64,000 nt of DNA from assembly GCA_036346275.1 (NCBI GenBank), contig CM070730.1, positions 45,244,918 to 45,308,917 of the forward strand, read 5' to 3'. A model generated the notes under the pieces. It had not been told where the DNA came from. It made no database searches and was given only the letters and a program-made list of their open reading frames with translations. This stretch comes from Otatea glauca (taxonomy: Eukaryota > Streptophyta > Magnoliopsida > Poales > Poaceae). A program made the position numbers and the translations under genes. Of the stretch, positions 11,040 to 22,983 are shown piece after piece (positions within the stretch are counted from its first letter, which is position 1; every line of letters starts with the position of its first letter).

Positions 11040-11799
11040 TGTGGGAATTTTTTAGTGTACTAGCCTCGCAGCGAATTTATTTGCGAAAATAACGTGGTGG
11101 AATTTTTTTTCAGAAATGTCCCCTTGAGCGCAGGAGGCCTAGGTGCTAACACGTGTTGCAATCCGCGGTCTTCTAGGGCTGAAAGGAAGCAGCTGCGAAA
11201 ATCAGTCGGGGCTGGTTTCTGCGCAACCCTAGCGCGGGATGCGCTCCGACCGCAGGAATCGTTGTGGTGGTAGGCAATAGGATAGACGACACGATATGCG
11301 GCCAGACTTTCCGCATAGAGAGAGCGTGGGATGGCTCCATTTTCGTGCAGGGGTTAGCGAGGCTCCCTATGTCGCGCTACTGCTACAATGCAATTTGCTT
11401 GGCCCCGCACGTCCCATCGGTGTCATCTCCGCGCGTCGAAAGCATGGGCATGTCCGATCACCCATCGTCTCTACGTGCCAAAAGCACCGACCGACGCCCG
11501 CTTGTGCCTTTCGTGCTCGCGAAAGCTCGCTATAAATTGCGACCTCCTTGAGTGAATCCAGCAAATGAAGGGCACAAGTTTAGGCGAGAGGAGGAAGGCA
11601 ACAGAAGAAGAGAAGAAACAAGAGAAAAAAGAGAGGAAAGAAAGAGAGGTAGAAGAAAATTTGGCAGCGTATTTTTGGAGGAATATACTTAGTGTCCACA
11701 TTTTCGAGGAATTTATTCAGAGTTCATATTTTGGAGCAATTGATCCGGGATTCGTATTTTGGAGTTAATCTTCCGAAAGGTTAGTTTGTACGCTGCGTT
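11040..11799. other. Unassigned sequence with a TATA box and a GA-rich leader
   Basis: This continues the DNA interrupted by the hAT element. A TATAAATTGC box at 11531 is followed by a purine-rich stretch (11575-11660) that opens a 67-residue frame of Lys/Glu repeats, and then repeated ATTTTGGAG-type phrases (11690-11765). The layout resembles the U3/R/U5 of an LTR, but no matching second copy, PBS or TG...CA ends could be fixed. Confidence 0.4.
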
Positions 11800-12600
11800 T
11801 TATGTAATTTTTTTATGTTAGTGTAATAACAGTACCGCTAGTAAAATTAGTACATTTAGTTGTACAAAATAAGACTGTATTAGTATTAGTAGTAATACAT
11901 GGAATGACGGTATAAGGTATAAATAATGGCATATAATTAGTATGATGTTAGTGCAAGTAGTCGTATGTAAAATGACGGTATTAGTATAATTTGTATTGCA
12001 CGAAATGATGGTATAAGGCATAAATAATGGTGTCATAGTAGTATAATATTAGTGTAATTAGTGTAATGTTAGTCTAATGTGAATATAATATAAGTATAAA
12101 TAGTATAATATGACTATAATGTTAGTGTTAGTAGTACAATGTTAGTATATATAATGTTAATGAAATTAGAACAACATTAGTATAATTAGTACAATATTAA
12201 TAAAATTATTGTAATATTAGTGTACTGTTAGCATAATGTTAGTGCTCTATTAGTGTAATGTTAGTATAGTATTAGTATAATTAGTATGGTATTAGTATAG
12301 TAGAAGTGTAATTGTTAGTACAAACAATGACGGTATTAGTGTCATGAGTACATGAAATGACGGTACAAGGTGTAAATAATGGTGTATAATTAGTAAAATA
12401 TTAGTATGATTAGTAAAATATTCGTAAAATATTATTATAAGTACTATGATATTAGTATGATAATATTATAATATGAGTGTAATTACTATAATATGAATAT
12501 ATTATTGTTGTAATACTGGTATAATATTATTGTAATATTTGCATAATTACAATAAGATTAGCCTAATATTACTATATTATTATTGTAAAAATTCTTGCAT
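11800..12600. repeat. Degenerate AT-rich short tandem repeats (TTAGTRTAAT-like)
   Basis: About 800 bp are built from variants of TTAGTGTAATG, TTAGTATAATT and ATGACGGTATAAGG. The order is irregular, with no fixed period. Short frames inside it are repeat artefacts. Confidence 0.75.
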
Positions 12601-12973
12601 TACTCGGCAAGTTCTTGTTTGCTACAGAGTCTAAGTCACATGGTCGATAAAGGCTTGTAAATGTCGTGTAGTGTTCTGCTTAATATATATAGTGTTTATG
12701 TTGTGCATGACCTCTCCGAGTGTACGCTTAGGACTAAGTCATTTAACGAAAGTTTTTTCTAGCACTGTGTGCAGATATAAATAGGCATGTGTTCAGCCAC
12801 GAAGACGCTCACTAAGGGTCTATGAGTGCTAAAATCAGGTTTGCATCTACTCATGCTACTCTATTTCATCGACAAGGAAATAGTAGACAAAGCACGATGG
12901 ACAAGCAGATTAATTGGTACTGTCATTAAAGACCGCGGTAACAAAAAAAGTTTCAATCTTTACATCTGCATGG
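12601..12973. other. Gene-free spacer with a TATA-like box
   Basis: GATATAAATAGG at about 12774-12785 looks like a plant TATA box pointing right, but no gene follows on the plus strand. The segment ends where the antisense gene of fragment A stops (12974). Confidence 0.4.
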
Positions 12974-15518
12974 TTAGGCAAAAGGACCTTTGTTGGCGTC
13001 AGCATCACCAAGTGATAGCTCCAATCTGTCCACGAACCTCTCGGCAAGGTCTGCGAAGGACTCGATGTGGTCGGCAGCTTCGCTCGCCTCACACGCGAAT
13101 CCTTCGTCCAGTCCTGAGAAGTCCAGGTCAGGATGATGGCTCTTCACCATGCCAAGCATATACGAGGTCACAAGACGAGCCGAGGAGATCATGTGCTCGA
13201 GTGTCTTCAACTGCAAAATAACAAATGCCGCATCTGCTGCAGCCTTTTTGACCTCGACTACCTTCTTATCTGCCTCTGCCTTGTCCTGATTTATTCTGGC
13301 TTCAGCCGGTGCAGCTTCTGCAGCAGTTTTTTCAGCCTGAGTAGCCTTCAGTTGAGCCCTAAGCACTTCCAGCTCGGCATTCTTCATTTTGAGTATTTGA
13401 TCGTGAGAAGCTATAAGCCTCTTGGTCTGCTGGTGGGCTTGTTCGCAAAAGGTTTTGGCCTCAAGCAAGGTGTTGGCCGCATGCTGCCATATGAAGCCAG
13501 AAGCATCAAAAACAAAGTGAGGGGAAGATTGGAAGGCAAGACAGGGGGTTTTGTGTTCACATACCACGATTTGGGGTTTCATAATGGACCAGAACACCCG
13601 AGGCGCTGAAGAAGCTGGATGGTCTTGGATGGTCGCCATTGCAGCTTTGCTGGTATGCTTAGCAGGATCCTCCAGATGAGGAACCGCGATGGTGGTAGCC
13701 ATATCCAAGGAGGACGATGTCGCCACGGTAGCTTTGTCTGTAGCACCACTGGGCGCACCCTTCCTGCAAAAAATAAGTGGGGCTATTTGCCTAAACACCT
13801 CTGATGAACTCAAAGAGAGAGTTTATGAAGAGAAAGGGAGGATAACTCACCTCGCTAGTCGGATTTTCGCATGCACATTCATCTGGATCGGCTTGACTCC
13901 GGCAATTGTTTTCTCAATTGGTGCGGTCGGTGGAGGACATGATGCCGACGGGTCAATGGGCGATGAGGTAATCTTCAAAGTGAGCAGTTGTTGTGAGCGG
14001 AAGTTCGCCAATACAGGAGGCATTGCTTGATAGCAATGATACCTATTTGACTGGTCTGGTCGATGGAGATCCCTCTCGAGGAGACATCTGCGGAGGAGTC
14101 ATCGACCTCTGTGAATCGACCCTCCAGGCGGCTCACTGATCATCCAGCATTTGTTGAATTATATCAGGAGCGATCTCATAGCACCCAAGCGAGCGATTGA
14201 AGGATATCTGGTCAGACGGATGCGCTGACAAAGTTCAAGCCCATTTGATAGGACGGCAGAGTGCTGGAGACACTGACCTCCTCATTTTAGGAGATTCGGC
14301 CGTCTCTTGAGCCGTTTCACCTCCTCTTGGGTCAATGACAGACGCTGGATCATCCAAAGAAGGTTCAAAGCCAGCAGGGACATCGTCATCCAGGCCTATG
14401 ACTCCCTTGATTGGCTTACGAACATCATCGTCGAACTTGACTTCCTGAGGAGATGTTAGGTCAAAGCAGACAACAGATGAACGAGCGATGCAAAGATGTC
14501 TCTAGCAGAACACTCACCTCTAGCCAGAGATTGGCAAGTGAGTAAGATTCGACGCCGCAAGCGTCAGGTTCCGAGCCTTGGAATATCTTGCTCAACCTAG
14601 AGGAGATGTCTGAGTCCATCAGATCTGGCAAAAAAGTAAGTCAATTCGCTACTCATCGACTAAGGTAAAGAAAACAAAAGTATAGCAAGTGCTTACTTTT
14701 AGGATTGTCCCTGGTGGCATCATTGACCCCAGAGTAGTCCCAAGCCAAGTGGTCCTGGCACTTCATTGGGCTCGATCGGTGCATGAAGAAATCTCTAGCG
14801 ATGTGCCACCCAGTCAGCCCGATCTTCCTCGGCTCCTCGATCTTCCGAATGTAATAAGCGTTGCGAGCGATCGAAGGAGGGACTTTTGTCCAGAGGTCAA
14901 TCGAATTGGGGAGAAGTGATCGATAAGTTAAAGGGCAGTTCACAGTGTCCGAAGAGGTGATGTAAAATCATCGCTTTTTCCAGTGTGACTACCAGGAAGA
15001 AGTCACAGGAATAGGAATATACAAAATCGACGCACCGCTGCGGAGGTGGAAATCGGCACCCCAACAGCATCGTTCTTCATCGCCCTCTTCAAGCTATAGA
15101 AGTGGCAGAACAGATTGAGACTCAGGATGATGCCCAGAAAAGCCTCGGAAAGGTGGACAAACACGCTGAGCATTGTGATTGAGTTGGGGCTCAGGTGAAA
15201 AAGCTGGATTTGATACAAATCAAGGACGCATCGAAGAAATTGAGAGGGGGGAAAGCTGAGCCCACAGCGGAAGAAGGCCTCAAAAACGACGGTCTCATCC
15301 TCATTCGCGGGGGTGGGATAGAGTTCACCTTGAGACGGCCTCCAGTGGAAGAACTCCTGCGAAGGGACGAAGCCGTCCTTCTCCAAGTCAGAGAGACACT
15401 TCTCTGTCATGACCGGCTTTTGCCACACCTTTTCGAGGGCCTTGTCTTAGAAGGTCACCTCCGTTTTCTTCTTTGGCAGCGCAGCGACTCTAGCGCTGGT
15501 TGAAGGGGCAGAGGTCAT
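12974..15518 (-). pseudogene. Antisense accessory gene of fragment A: Transposase_28-type domain plus coiled coil, six exons
   Basis: Exons on the minus strand are 14697-15518, 14518-14624, 14278-14444, 13851 to about 14030-14200 (upper limit uncertain), 13565-13763 and 12974-13483. Introns start GT and end AG (for example GTAAGC at 14696, GTGAGTG at 14517, TTTTTGCAG before 13763). Exon 1 starts MTSAPSTSARVAALPKKK and contains the plant 'putative gypsy-type transposon' domain (SFPPSQFLRCVLDLYQIQL, then FVHLSEAFLGI). The last exon is a long coiled coil (KNAELEVLRAQLKATQAEK and Ala/Glu repeats). A TAA follows TEVTF in exon 1, a frameshift lies near 15030, and then TAG and TGA stand at expected Gln and Trp codons. 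The gene runs opposite to the host retroelement, as in Z and E. Its function is unknown. Confidence 0.75.
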
Positions 15519-16048
15519 TGAGAATGATGTGGGGTGAATTCCCTAAAGGTGGCGACGCTAGGTCTTTAGTAGTGCGACGGAGGCTTCGAGAGTAAGGCTG
15601 GAGGCAAAAAAGGAGAGGAATGGCTACAGATCTAGGTATGGGAATATATATACCAAAATCCTCTCTCCAGGCAAATGGTTCATTCCCCATGGCACGGCAT
15701 CTCGATCGGCGCGAAAGGAGGAATGATGACGCTGTTGCACCCATCTTGTCATTGCAGATGAAAGCAATAAATGCTGAACTGCCCAACGTTTAGATTATTT
15801 GAATTTCTAAGTCTGATCAGAGTCGAGTCGATAAGTCGACATAGAGTAACTTGCGGTTACCCTAAGGACTCGACACGGGCTGATGGCAGGAAGCTTGACC
15901 CAGCACATCCCTACTCGATACTCAGTGATTCCCAATCTACTCGAATCGTTCAGCTACAAGTAGGCAAGGCATTACTCGACCAAGCAAGGCTTTGACAGTA
16001 ATCGACCAAGCGCTTAAGTAGACCCTCTACTGAACAGAGTTTGGGGGC
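12974..16048 (+). mobile_element. Fragment A: 3' internal end of a plus-strand Tat-type element
   Basis: It consists of the antisense gene, a roughly 500-bp noncoding segment (15519-16035) and a polypurine tract (AGAGTTTGGGGGC). Region 15511-16048 is closely similar to 29363-29905 of element B, so A and B are the same family. Pol of A and its 5' LTR are missing to the left. Its 3' LTR is missing too (see the junction at 16036-16060). Confidence 0.75.
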
Positions 16049-16060
16049 GCACCAGGTAGG
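16036..16060 (+). other. Polypurine tract fused directly to a primer-binding site, no LTR between
   Basis: AGAGTTTGGGGGC (polypurine tract, compare AGAGTTTGAGGGC at 29892-29904) runs into GGCGCACCAGGTAGG, the body of the family primer-binding site (compare Z at 4979-4996). In a normal element an LTR must lie between these sites. The shared GGC at 16046-16048 suggests an end-joining deletion. Confidence 0.75.
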
Positions 16061-16150
16061 GTCCTTCAGCTGTTTTTTGCAGGACAAACACGTCTTCAGC
16101 GCGATCCCACAGCTAGTCTTCCAGTGGCCGTTCGGTCATCGCCACCAACC

Positions 16151-17500
16151 TGAAGAGGAACGCGGTATGCTACACTAGCACAAAAAAAATCTACCGCATA
16201 ACCATAAAGCTACTCGCAAGAAGGGGATCAAAGATTAGATTAGCACTAGACGCGCAGTTGCAGAATCCTTCGCGCGTTGATGTAGTGGAACGTCCTCGCC
16301 GCAGTCGTTGCGTCGATGGAGTGGATCGTCCTCCCACGCCACAGTCACAGCAACGTCACCGCAGTAGTCCACACGTCCAGGGATGGAACACCGTGCGTCG
16401 GTGTGCAAGCACCTGGTCGCTCGGTACGGGCAGCGAGAGGAGGAGACTATGGTTTCGGGTGAATCACTTCTAAACCGTGGAAAGTACACCCTGTGCCCAC
16501 CCGCCTTCCCTCCTTATATAGCCACGAGATGAAACCCTAAACCAGGGCTCATCAGCGTGCTAAGCCCACGAGGTCCATTAATTACGGATCCAATCCAAAT
16601 TAATGCGTCCAAGCCCATTAAGTATGTGACCCTACAGGTTCACGTATGTTTGGACATGGATTCGGAAAACTCCTTTTCAATCCAACAGTTGGTAGCGGCT
16701 CCTTGCAAAGTATGCCAACTCCCAAACGTACTATGATCAAATCGGACAGAACCTACCAAAAGTACTCATGTAATAATCCCTTTGCCAAGTATATGAAGAT
16801 TGAACTCAAGGTGAGATGCATGTCATCCTTTGATGATTCAATCCATCTCTCGTATTCGTGATATATTAATAAGTTGTGATTGACTCCTCAATCACGGCAT
16901 GGCCATGCACTTCCTTAATCATATCACACGAGTGGCCTTATCATATATCTCTGTTTCATTGTAGTGGCAAATTCCATCTTGACTGCTCACTTCCCTCTGC
17001 ACGTTTCATAGTAAACATGAAAGCTACCTTTATGACTATCCGGTTAGGAAGTAGTGTTTGATAGCCCCAAGGAAAACTATTACACATGTAGGGAATATGA
17101 CAATCTCAGGCCTAAGGATCATACATCTACTATGTATGAGATACACTGATGACACATAAGAATGAAATATTCTCGCAGTGTCCCATAGCGGGTCTATCTA
17201 ACCCATGTTCTTTAACATGCGTCCAAAATGTATAGATGATATCTCCATATCCCATGATCTATGAAGCATGATCATCGATCACTACATGTGCTGATCTATT
17301 CATCGTTGTCCTATAAAATTATATCCGATCAGAGATATTTATCGAATTATATCAATAAGTAAAGTGCTTTATAAGCAAGTCACATACTTGTTGATCAATA
17401 CAATGATATACATTCATTGGACCAATAATCATATTATTATTCATAAACATAGTCATGTTACAATCATCTAAATGATTGCCTCAAGGGCATAACACTAACA
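16151..17500 (-). repeat. 3' LTR of element I
   Basis: This 1350-bp LTR is bounded by TGTTAG...CTTCA on the minus strand. It differs from the other LTR by scattered substitutions and by lacking a roughly 20-bp unit (CCTCGCCTCGTCGTGGATCG-like) found near 23165-23185, where the LTR holds a local repeat of GTGGATCGTCCTC. Confidence 0.92.
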
Positions 17501-17520
17501 ATCTCCCACTTGCACTTGAC

Positions 17521-19062
17521 TCAATCAATTAAGTATCTAATACCAATAGACCTCGTGTGCGCCTCATGCATAGGCTGTGGTAGTGGCTTTGTCAACGGAT
17601 GTGCCACATTGGCTTCCGTATGTACTTTGCATATTCTCACGTCACCTCTATCCACAATCTCGCGAATAAGGTGAAAGCGCCGAAGCATGTATTTAGATTT
17701 CTGATGTGATCTAGGCTCTTTTGCATGTGCAATGGCACCACTATTATCACAATAGATGTCCATTGGACTAGAGGCACTAGCGACCACACCAAGCTCTGTG
17801 ATAAACTTCTTAATCCACATAGCTTCTTTTGCGGCCTTCGAAGCCGCAATGTACTCCGCTTCTGTCGTAGAGTCGGCTACCGTGTTTTGCTTGGAACTCT
17901 TCCAGCTTACTGCTCATCCATTTAGTGTAAACACAAACCCGGATTGCGATCGAAAATCATCTTTGTCAGTTTGGAAGCTTGCATCGGTGTAACCCTTTGC
18001 AACGAGATCTTCCTCACCTCCAAAAACAAGGAACATACCCTTAGTTCTTCTCAAGTACTTCAGGATATTTTTTACGGCTATCCAATGACCATCACCAGGA
18101 TCCGCTCGGTATCTGCTCGTGACACTTAGAGGATATGAGACAACTGGGCGTGTACATATCATGGCATACTTAATAGACCCAATAGCTGAAGCATATGGAA
18201 TCTTGCTCATCCTGTCTCGCTCATCAGATGTCGAAGGACACTGATTCTTGCAGAGACTGATGCCATGTGACATTGGCATGAAACCTCTCTTGGATTCATG
18301 CATATTGAACCTTTTCAATATCTTGTCAATGTATGTTTCCTGACTTAATCCAATTAACCTTTGTTATCTATCTCTATAGATTTTTATGCCCAAGATATAG
18401 CATGCTTCTCCCAAGTCCTTCATTGAGAAAATCCTTTTCAATGAAGTTTTAACATCTTCAAGCATAGGAATATCATTCCCGATCAATAATATGTCATCCA
18501 CATACAAAATCAGAAACACAAGTGCGCTCCTACTAGCCTTCTTGTAAACACAAGGCTCTTCTTCTTTTTTGATAAAGTCAAAACCCTTGACCACTTCATC
18601 AAAACGAATATTCCAACTCCGAGATGCTTGCTTTAACACATAAATGGATCTTTGAAGCTTGCATACCCTTTTAGCATATTTAGGATCAACAAAACCTTCA
18701 GGTTGTATCATGTATACATCCTCAGATAGATTCCCATTAAGGAAGGCTATCAAAACCCTTGACCACTTCATCAAAATGAATATTCCAACTCCGAGATGCT
18801 TGCTTTAACCCATAAATGGATCTTTGAAGCTTGCATACCCTTTAGCATATTTAGGATCAACAAAACCTTCAGGTCGTATCATGTATACATACTCAGATAG
18901 ATTCCAATTAAGGAAGGCTGTTTTGACATCCATCTGCCATATTTCATAATCGAAATATGCAGCAATAACTAAAATGATCTGGACAGACTTGAGCATGGCT
19001 ACCGGTGAAAAGGTTTCATCATAGTCAACTCCTTGGACTTGTTTGAAACCCTTTGCCACCAA
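17521..19062 (-). pseudogene. Copia reverse transcriptase and RNase H of element I
   Basis: RT begins near 19062 (MVAKGFKQVQGVDYDETFSP) and holds the palm motif MDVKTAFLN and the catalytic LYVDDILL (about 18480-18505). RNase H follows with YTDASFQTD, TEAEYIAAS (in the region split by a stop near 17914) and CDNSGAIAH, and ends SIGIRYLID at 17521. A 172-bp direct duplication at 18579-18921 interrupts RT and, being 57 codons plus one base, shifts the frame. Confidence 0.85.
18579..18921 (-). repeat. 172-bp tandem duplication inside the copia RT
   Basis: The unit starting CAAAACCCTTGACC at 18579 recurs at 18751, exactly 172 bp later, with few differences (one a lost T in the run near 18839). It repeats the RT segment ending GFVDPKYAK. 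Confidence 0.9.
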
Positions 19063-19170
19063 CCGTGCCTTATAGATCTAAACATTTCCATCTACGTCTA
19101 TCTTCTTCTTGAAAATCCATTTGCATTCAATAGTTTTTACACCATCATGAGAATCGACCAAGTTCCAAAC

Positions 19171-20201
19171 TTAATTGTCATGCATGGATTGAATTTCGGA
19201 TCTCATGGCTTCAAGCCATTTTTCGGAGTTTGGGTCCATCATTGCTTCTTCATAAGTCGTGGGCTCATCATTGTCCAACAATAATATGTCTTTCCCATAT
19301 CTTATAGGTACATGGCGTGGCCTCCCGACCTCGTGAAATGGAGTCTTTTCCACAGGTTGTACAACACTTTGTACATCTTGTGAATGTTCGATGGTAGCTT
19401 GAACATATTCATGTGATTCTCGAACTTCATCAAGATACACATCACTCGTCGATTTCTTTTGAAAGAAACTCTTTCTCCAAAAGACACCATTTGAGCAACA
19501 AAAACTTTGTTCTCGTTTCTTTTGTAAAAGTAATATCCTTTTGTTTCTTTAGGACACCCCACAAAAAAGCATTTTTCTGATTTAGGTGCGAGTTTATCTG
19601 ATTGTAAACGTTTTACATAAGCCTCACATCCCCATATCTTGAGAAATGACAACAAGGGTCTTCTCGATCCATATCTCATATGGCGTCTTCTCAACAATTT
19701 TGATGGGACCCTATTCAAAGTGAACGCAGCTGTCTCTAGAGCGAAACCCCAGAAGGATAATGACAGATCTGTTTGGCTCATCATTGACCGAACCATATCT
19801 CATAAAGTTCGGTTTCGTCGTTCGGACACGCCATTCCATTGAGGCGTTCCTGGCGGAGTAAGTTGCGGAACGATTCCACATTGCTTTAGATGATCACCAA
19901 AATCTTGGCTCAAGTATTCGCCACCACGATCTGATCGTAAGTGTTTTATTGATTTGCCAAGTTGATTTTGTACTTCGTTTTGAAACTCTTTGAACCTTTC
20001 AAAAGTTTCAGATTTATGCCTCATTAAATAGATATATCCGTATCTACTAAAGTCATCGGTAAAAGTTACAAAGTACTGAAACCCACCTCTAGCAGTCGAG
20101 CTCATTGGTCCACATACATTTGTATGTACTAGGGCCAATAACTCACTCGCTCTCTCACTAAAACCTGTAAAGGGGCTTTTGTCATCTTGCCAAGTAAACA
20201 A
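19171..20201 (-). pseudogene. Copia integrase of element I, catalytic Asp changed to Asn
   Basis: Integrase core on the minus strand: LVHTNVCGPM, where copia integrases have Asp at the Asn (codon AAT, expected GAT), then RSDRGGEYLS and NGVSERRNRTL. The last two supply the second Asp and the Glu. The frame is broken near 19800, and the C-terminal region continues to about 19171. Loss of the first catalytic acidic residue would abolish strand transfer even without the frameshifts. Confidence 0.85.
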
Positions 20202-21591
20202 GATTCACATGTTTCAAATGATTCAAAATCAAATGAGGTTAGAAGTCCATCACCATGGAGCTTCTTCATGCGCTTCTCATTTACATGACCTAAGCGACAA
20301 TGCCATAAAAAGGTAGGGTTCAAATCATTAGGTCGATGCCTTTTTACATTAATGTTATAGACAGGTTTCTCTTCGAGTTCAAGGATATACAACCCATCCA
20401 CCATGGGGCAACGACCATAATACATATCATTCAAAAATATTGAACAAACAAAGTTCTTTATTCTGAAATCATGACCTTCATGTTCCAAACAAGAAGATGA
20501 AATAATGTTTCTACTCAAAGATGGAACAAAATAACAATTATTGGGTTCTAAAACTAATCCTGAAAGCAAATGCAATGGGTATGTGCCAACGGCAAGACCA
20601 GCAACTCTTGCTTTATTCCCCACACAAAGATCCACTTCTCCTTTTGCCAAGTCTCTACTCTTTATCAGCCCCTGCATCAAATTGCAAATGTTAGCAACCG
20701 AACCGGTATCATATACCCATGAGCTGAGTGAAGAAGTAGCAAGATTAATTTCTATAACATTAATACCTGAAGTGGAAACCACATTTCCATTCTTCTTATC
20801 TGCCGGATACTTTTCGAGCCCGTTTCCAATGTCCCGATTTCTTGCAATAGAAGCATTGGGTATCGAGTTGAGGCCAACTTTAAGCTTGAAGCTTAGTTTT
20901 GAGGCTTGCGATCTCATCTTGAGCCTTGCCCTTGCCCTTGCCCTTGCTCTTTCCCGTTCCCCCAGCCTTAGCCTTCCTCTTTTTGAATGCAGTTGTTTTA
21001 TGAACCATCATCACATGATTGGGTTTTTTCTTAATGCTTTCCTTGGCAGCCTTGAGCATCCCATGTAGCTCGGTTAGGCTCTTCTCCATGCTATTCATAT
21101 GAAAATTCATAATGAATGGCTCAAAGCTCTAATGGCGTAGACCGGAGAATAACATCGTGGCCAAACCGAGGTTAAGGGAAACTTAAGTTTTTCCAATCTC
21201 CGATGTAACCAATCATCTTGATCACATGAGGGTCGACCGGATTGCCTTGACCCGACTTACAAGCAAATAAAAGCTTTGAGATACCATACCTCTCAGCTCT
21301 TGCTTGATTCCCAAACATGCCCTTCAAGCCCACAATCATATTGTAAGCATCCTGGTCCTCATATTACTTTTGGAGCTCAGAGTCCATGGTGACAAGCATG
21401 AGACAGCTGACCTCTACAGAAGCATTAACATGTTTTTCGTATTCAACCTTCAAATTGCGAGGAGAATTTTCGGCTGGTTCATCAGGAATTGGATTCTCTA
21501 GAACATAGTCCTTCTTTTCATGCTTGAGAACAATTCTCAGGTTGCGATACCAATCAACAAAATTAGTTCCATTAAGTTTTTCCCTTTCCAA
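20202..21591 (-). pseudogene. Copia gag and protease of element I
   Basis: Gag starts near 21591 (MEREKLNGTNFVDWYRNLRI), breaks, and resumes at 20880-21110 with a Lys/Gly-rich tract. The zinc knuckle is degenerate: the expected Cys positions near 20820-20860 read as other residues. Protease follows with WVYDTGSVANIC (catalytic Asp in DTG, near 20715). The GAG-pre-integrase segment ends LWHCRLGHVNEKRMKK ... CESCLLGKMTKAPL (20165-20310). Confidence 0.8.
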
Positions 21592-22983
21592 AACCGATCT
21601 TAAAGCAAAACTAGGTGTGCAGGAGTAGGAGAAGGTGCCATTGAACTACAACAAAGGCATGCAAAGATTCTAAGCACTATGTTTATGTAAAAATTTTATT
21701 AAACATTTTAAAAAAGACACTCCTATTTTATGTCCCTTTTATAGACACATAGTGAGTATTCAAGATCCATATTCATCAAACACTAGTGAGCTTTAGCATC
21801 ACTGCTAGAAATTTAATGACATAGGTAAGCAACACCTTTGCTAATTACATCTTATGTAACTCTTGTTTGTTGAGTATAAAAACAAGTTATGAATGCCTCC
21901 GTCAACTTGACTCATGGCCAGGTCAACCTGCTCCAAGGGCTCAAATGAGGGAGGGAGCACTTCCCGTTTTCGGGTGCCAATTAAGAAACCTGCCTCATGT
22001 GTGTTTTTCTAGACACCAATTGTCTTGTATAGGTTCCTTCATTACTGAAATCAAGTCCCAACCACTTATGTCCTCAAGCCCAAAACCGTTTTGATAGCTT
22101 GATTAAATCTACCATTGTTATGCGTGATGTGTCCAACACATCCCTATCATCTATTAAAGATAGCCATTGATATACTACTTTGGCAGTCATATCAATAACG
22201 ATCTAAATTCTTGATAGGTGTAACAATTGGATGGATATTTTGATTTAAAATTTTAACTATAGGGATGAACAATATCTACTAAGAACATGGCATCACATGC
22301 AATGAGCATAAAGAGAATAGCAAGGATTAAACACACATCCACAGAAAATCAAAATAAGCTGTGAAATAGCATGGCCCTTAACATTAAGATCTCCATCATC
22401 ATGCTTGTTTGTTCACCTTGCCACCTTGCTTGATTTGTTCACCTAGCCACCTTGCTTGATACCATCGTCTTCATCATTATGGATGCAACGCCTTACAACT
22501 TTTAATAATGAATTTTACATGAGGGTTTGAAGCATCACAAGTCGACACGCAGGTTGTTATACAATTTAAATAGCCTTATGGCTTGACACGGCACACAGGC
22601 CATGTGGAAATTACATGTATCACATACACATAGGCCATACTATTTCACATAATCCCCTTCAAAAACGAGTTAAACAAAAGCAACCCTGCGACTCCGGGGT
22701 CCGAGGGGCAGCGCCCCTAGCGGGGTCCAAGGGGCACATACCATGGAAAACTTCTTCGAGTTAATCATATTAACTCTATTTTCGACCACAGATCTGTGTC
22801 GATCAATCCCATTGATCTTCGCATGCTGCTTGTGGATTTACATTTCACGGTCTACCCCGATGGCGGAAACCGACCAATAGGGGTAAGTAGTGGCATGATC
22901 ACAACAATATGATCAGAGAGTAATGACCTTGAACCCATCTAGGACTACCGAACATGAATTAATCTAATTAACTAGTGCCAAAA
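21592..22983 (-). other. Untranslated leader of element I
   Basis: About 1.4 kb lie between the 5' LTR and gag, without conserved coding sequence. After the LTR end (CTTCA) the minus strand reads TTTTGGCACTAG, a possible but atypical primer-binding site. A GC-rich hairpin-like segment (GGGGCAGCGCCCC) lies at about 22705-22718. Confidence 0.6.

Noticed and set aside
12660..12680. GTGTAGTG as a right terminus for the CACTA end at 6647
   Set aside because: Only 12 of 16 bases match the inverted terminus, and the flanking triplets (ATT and TTC) do not match.
16258..16489. Short frames in both copia LTRs (also 23068-23355)
   Set aside because: They are LTR sequence with local GTGGATCGTCCTC repeats. 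The frames differ between LTRs.
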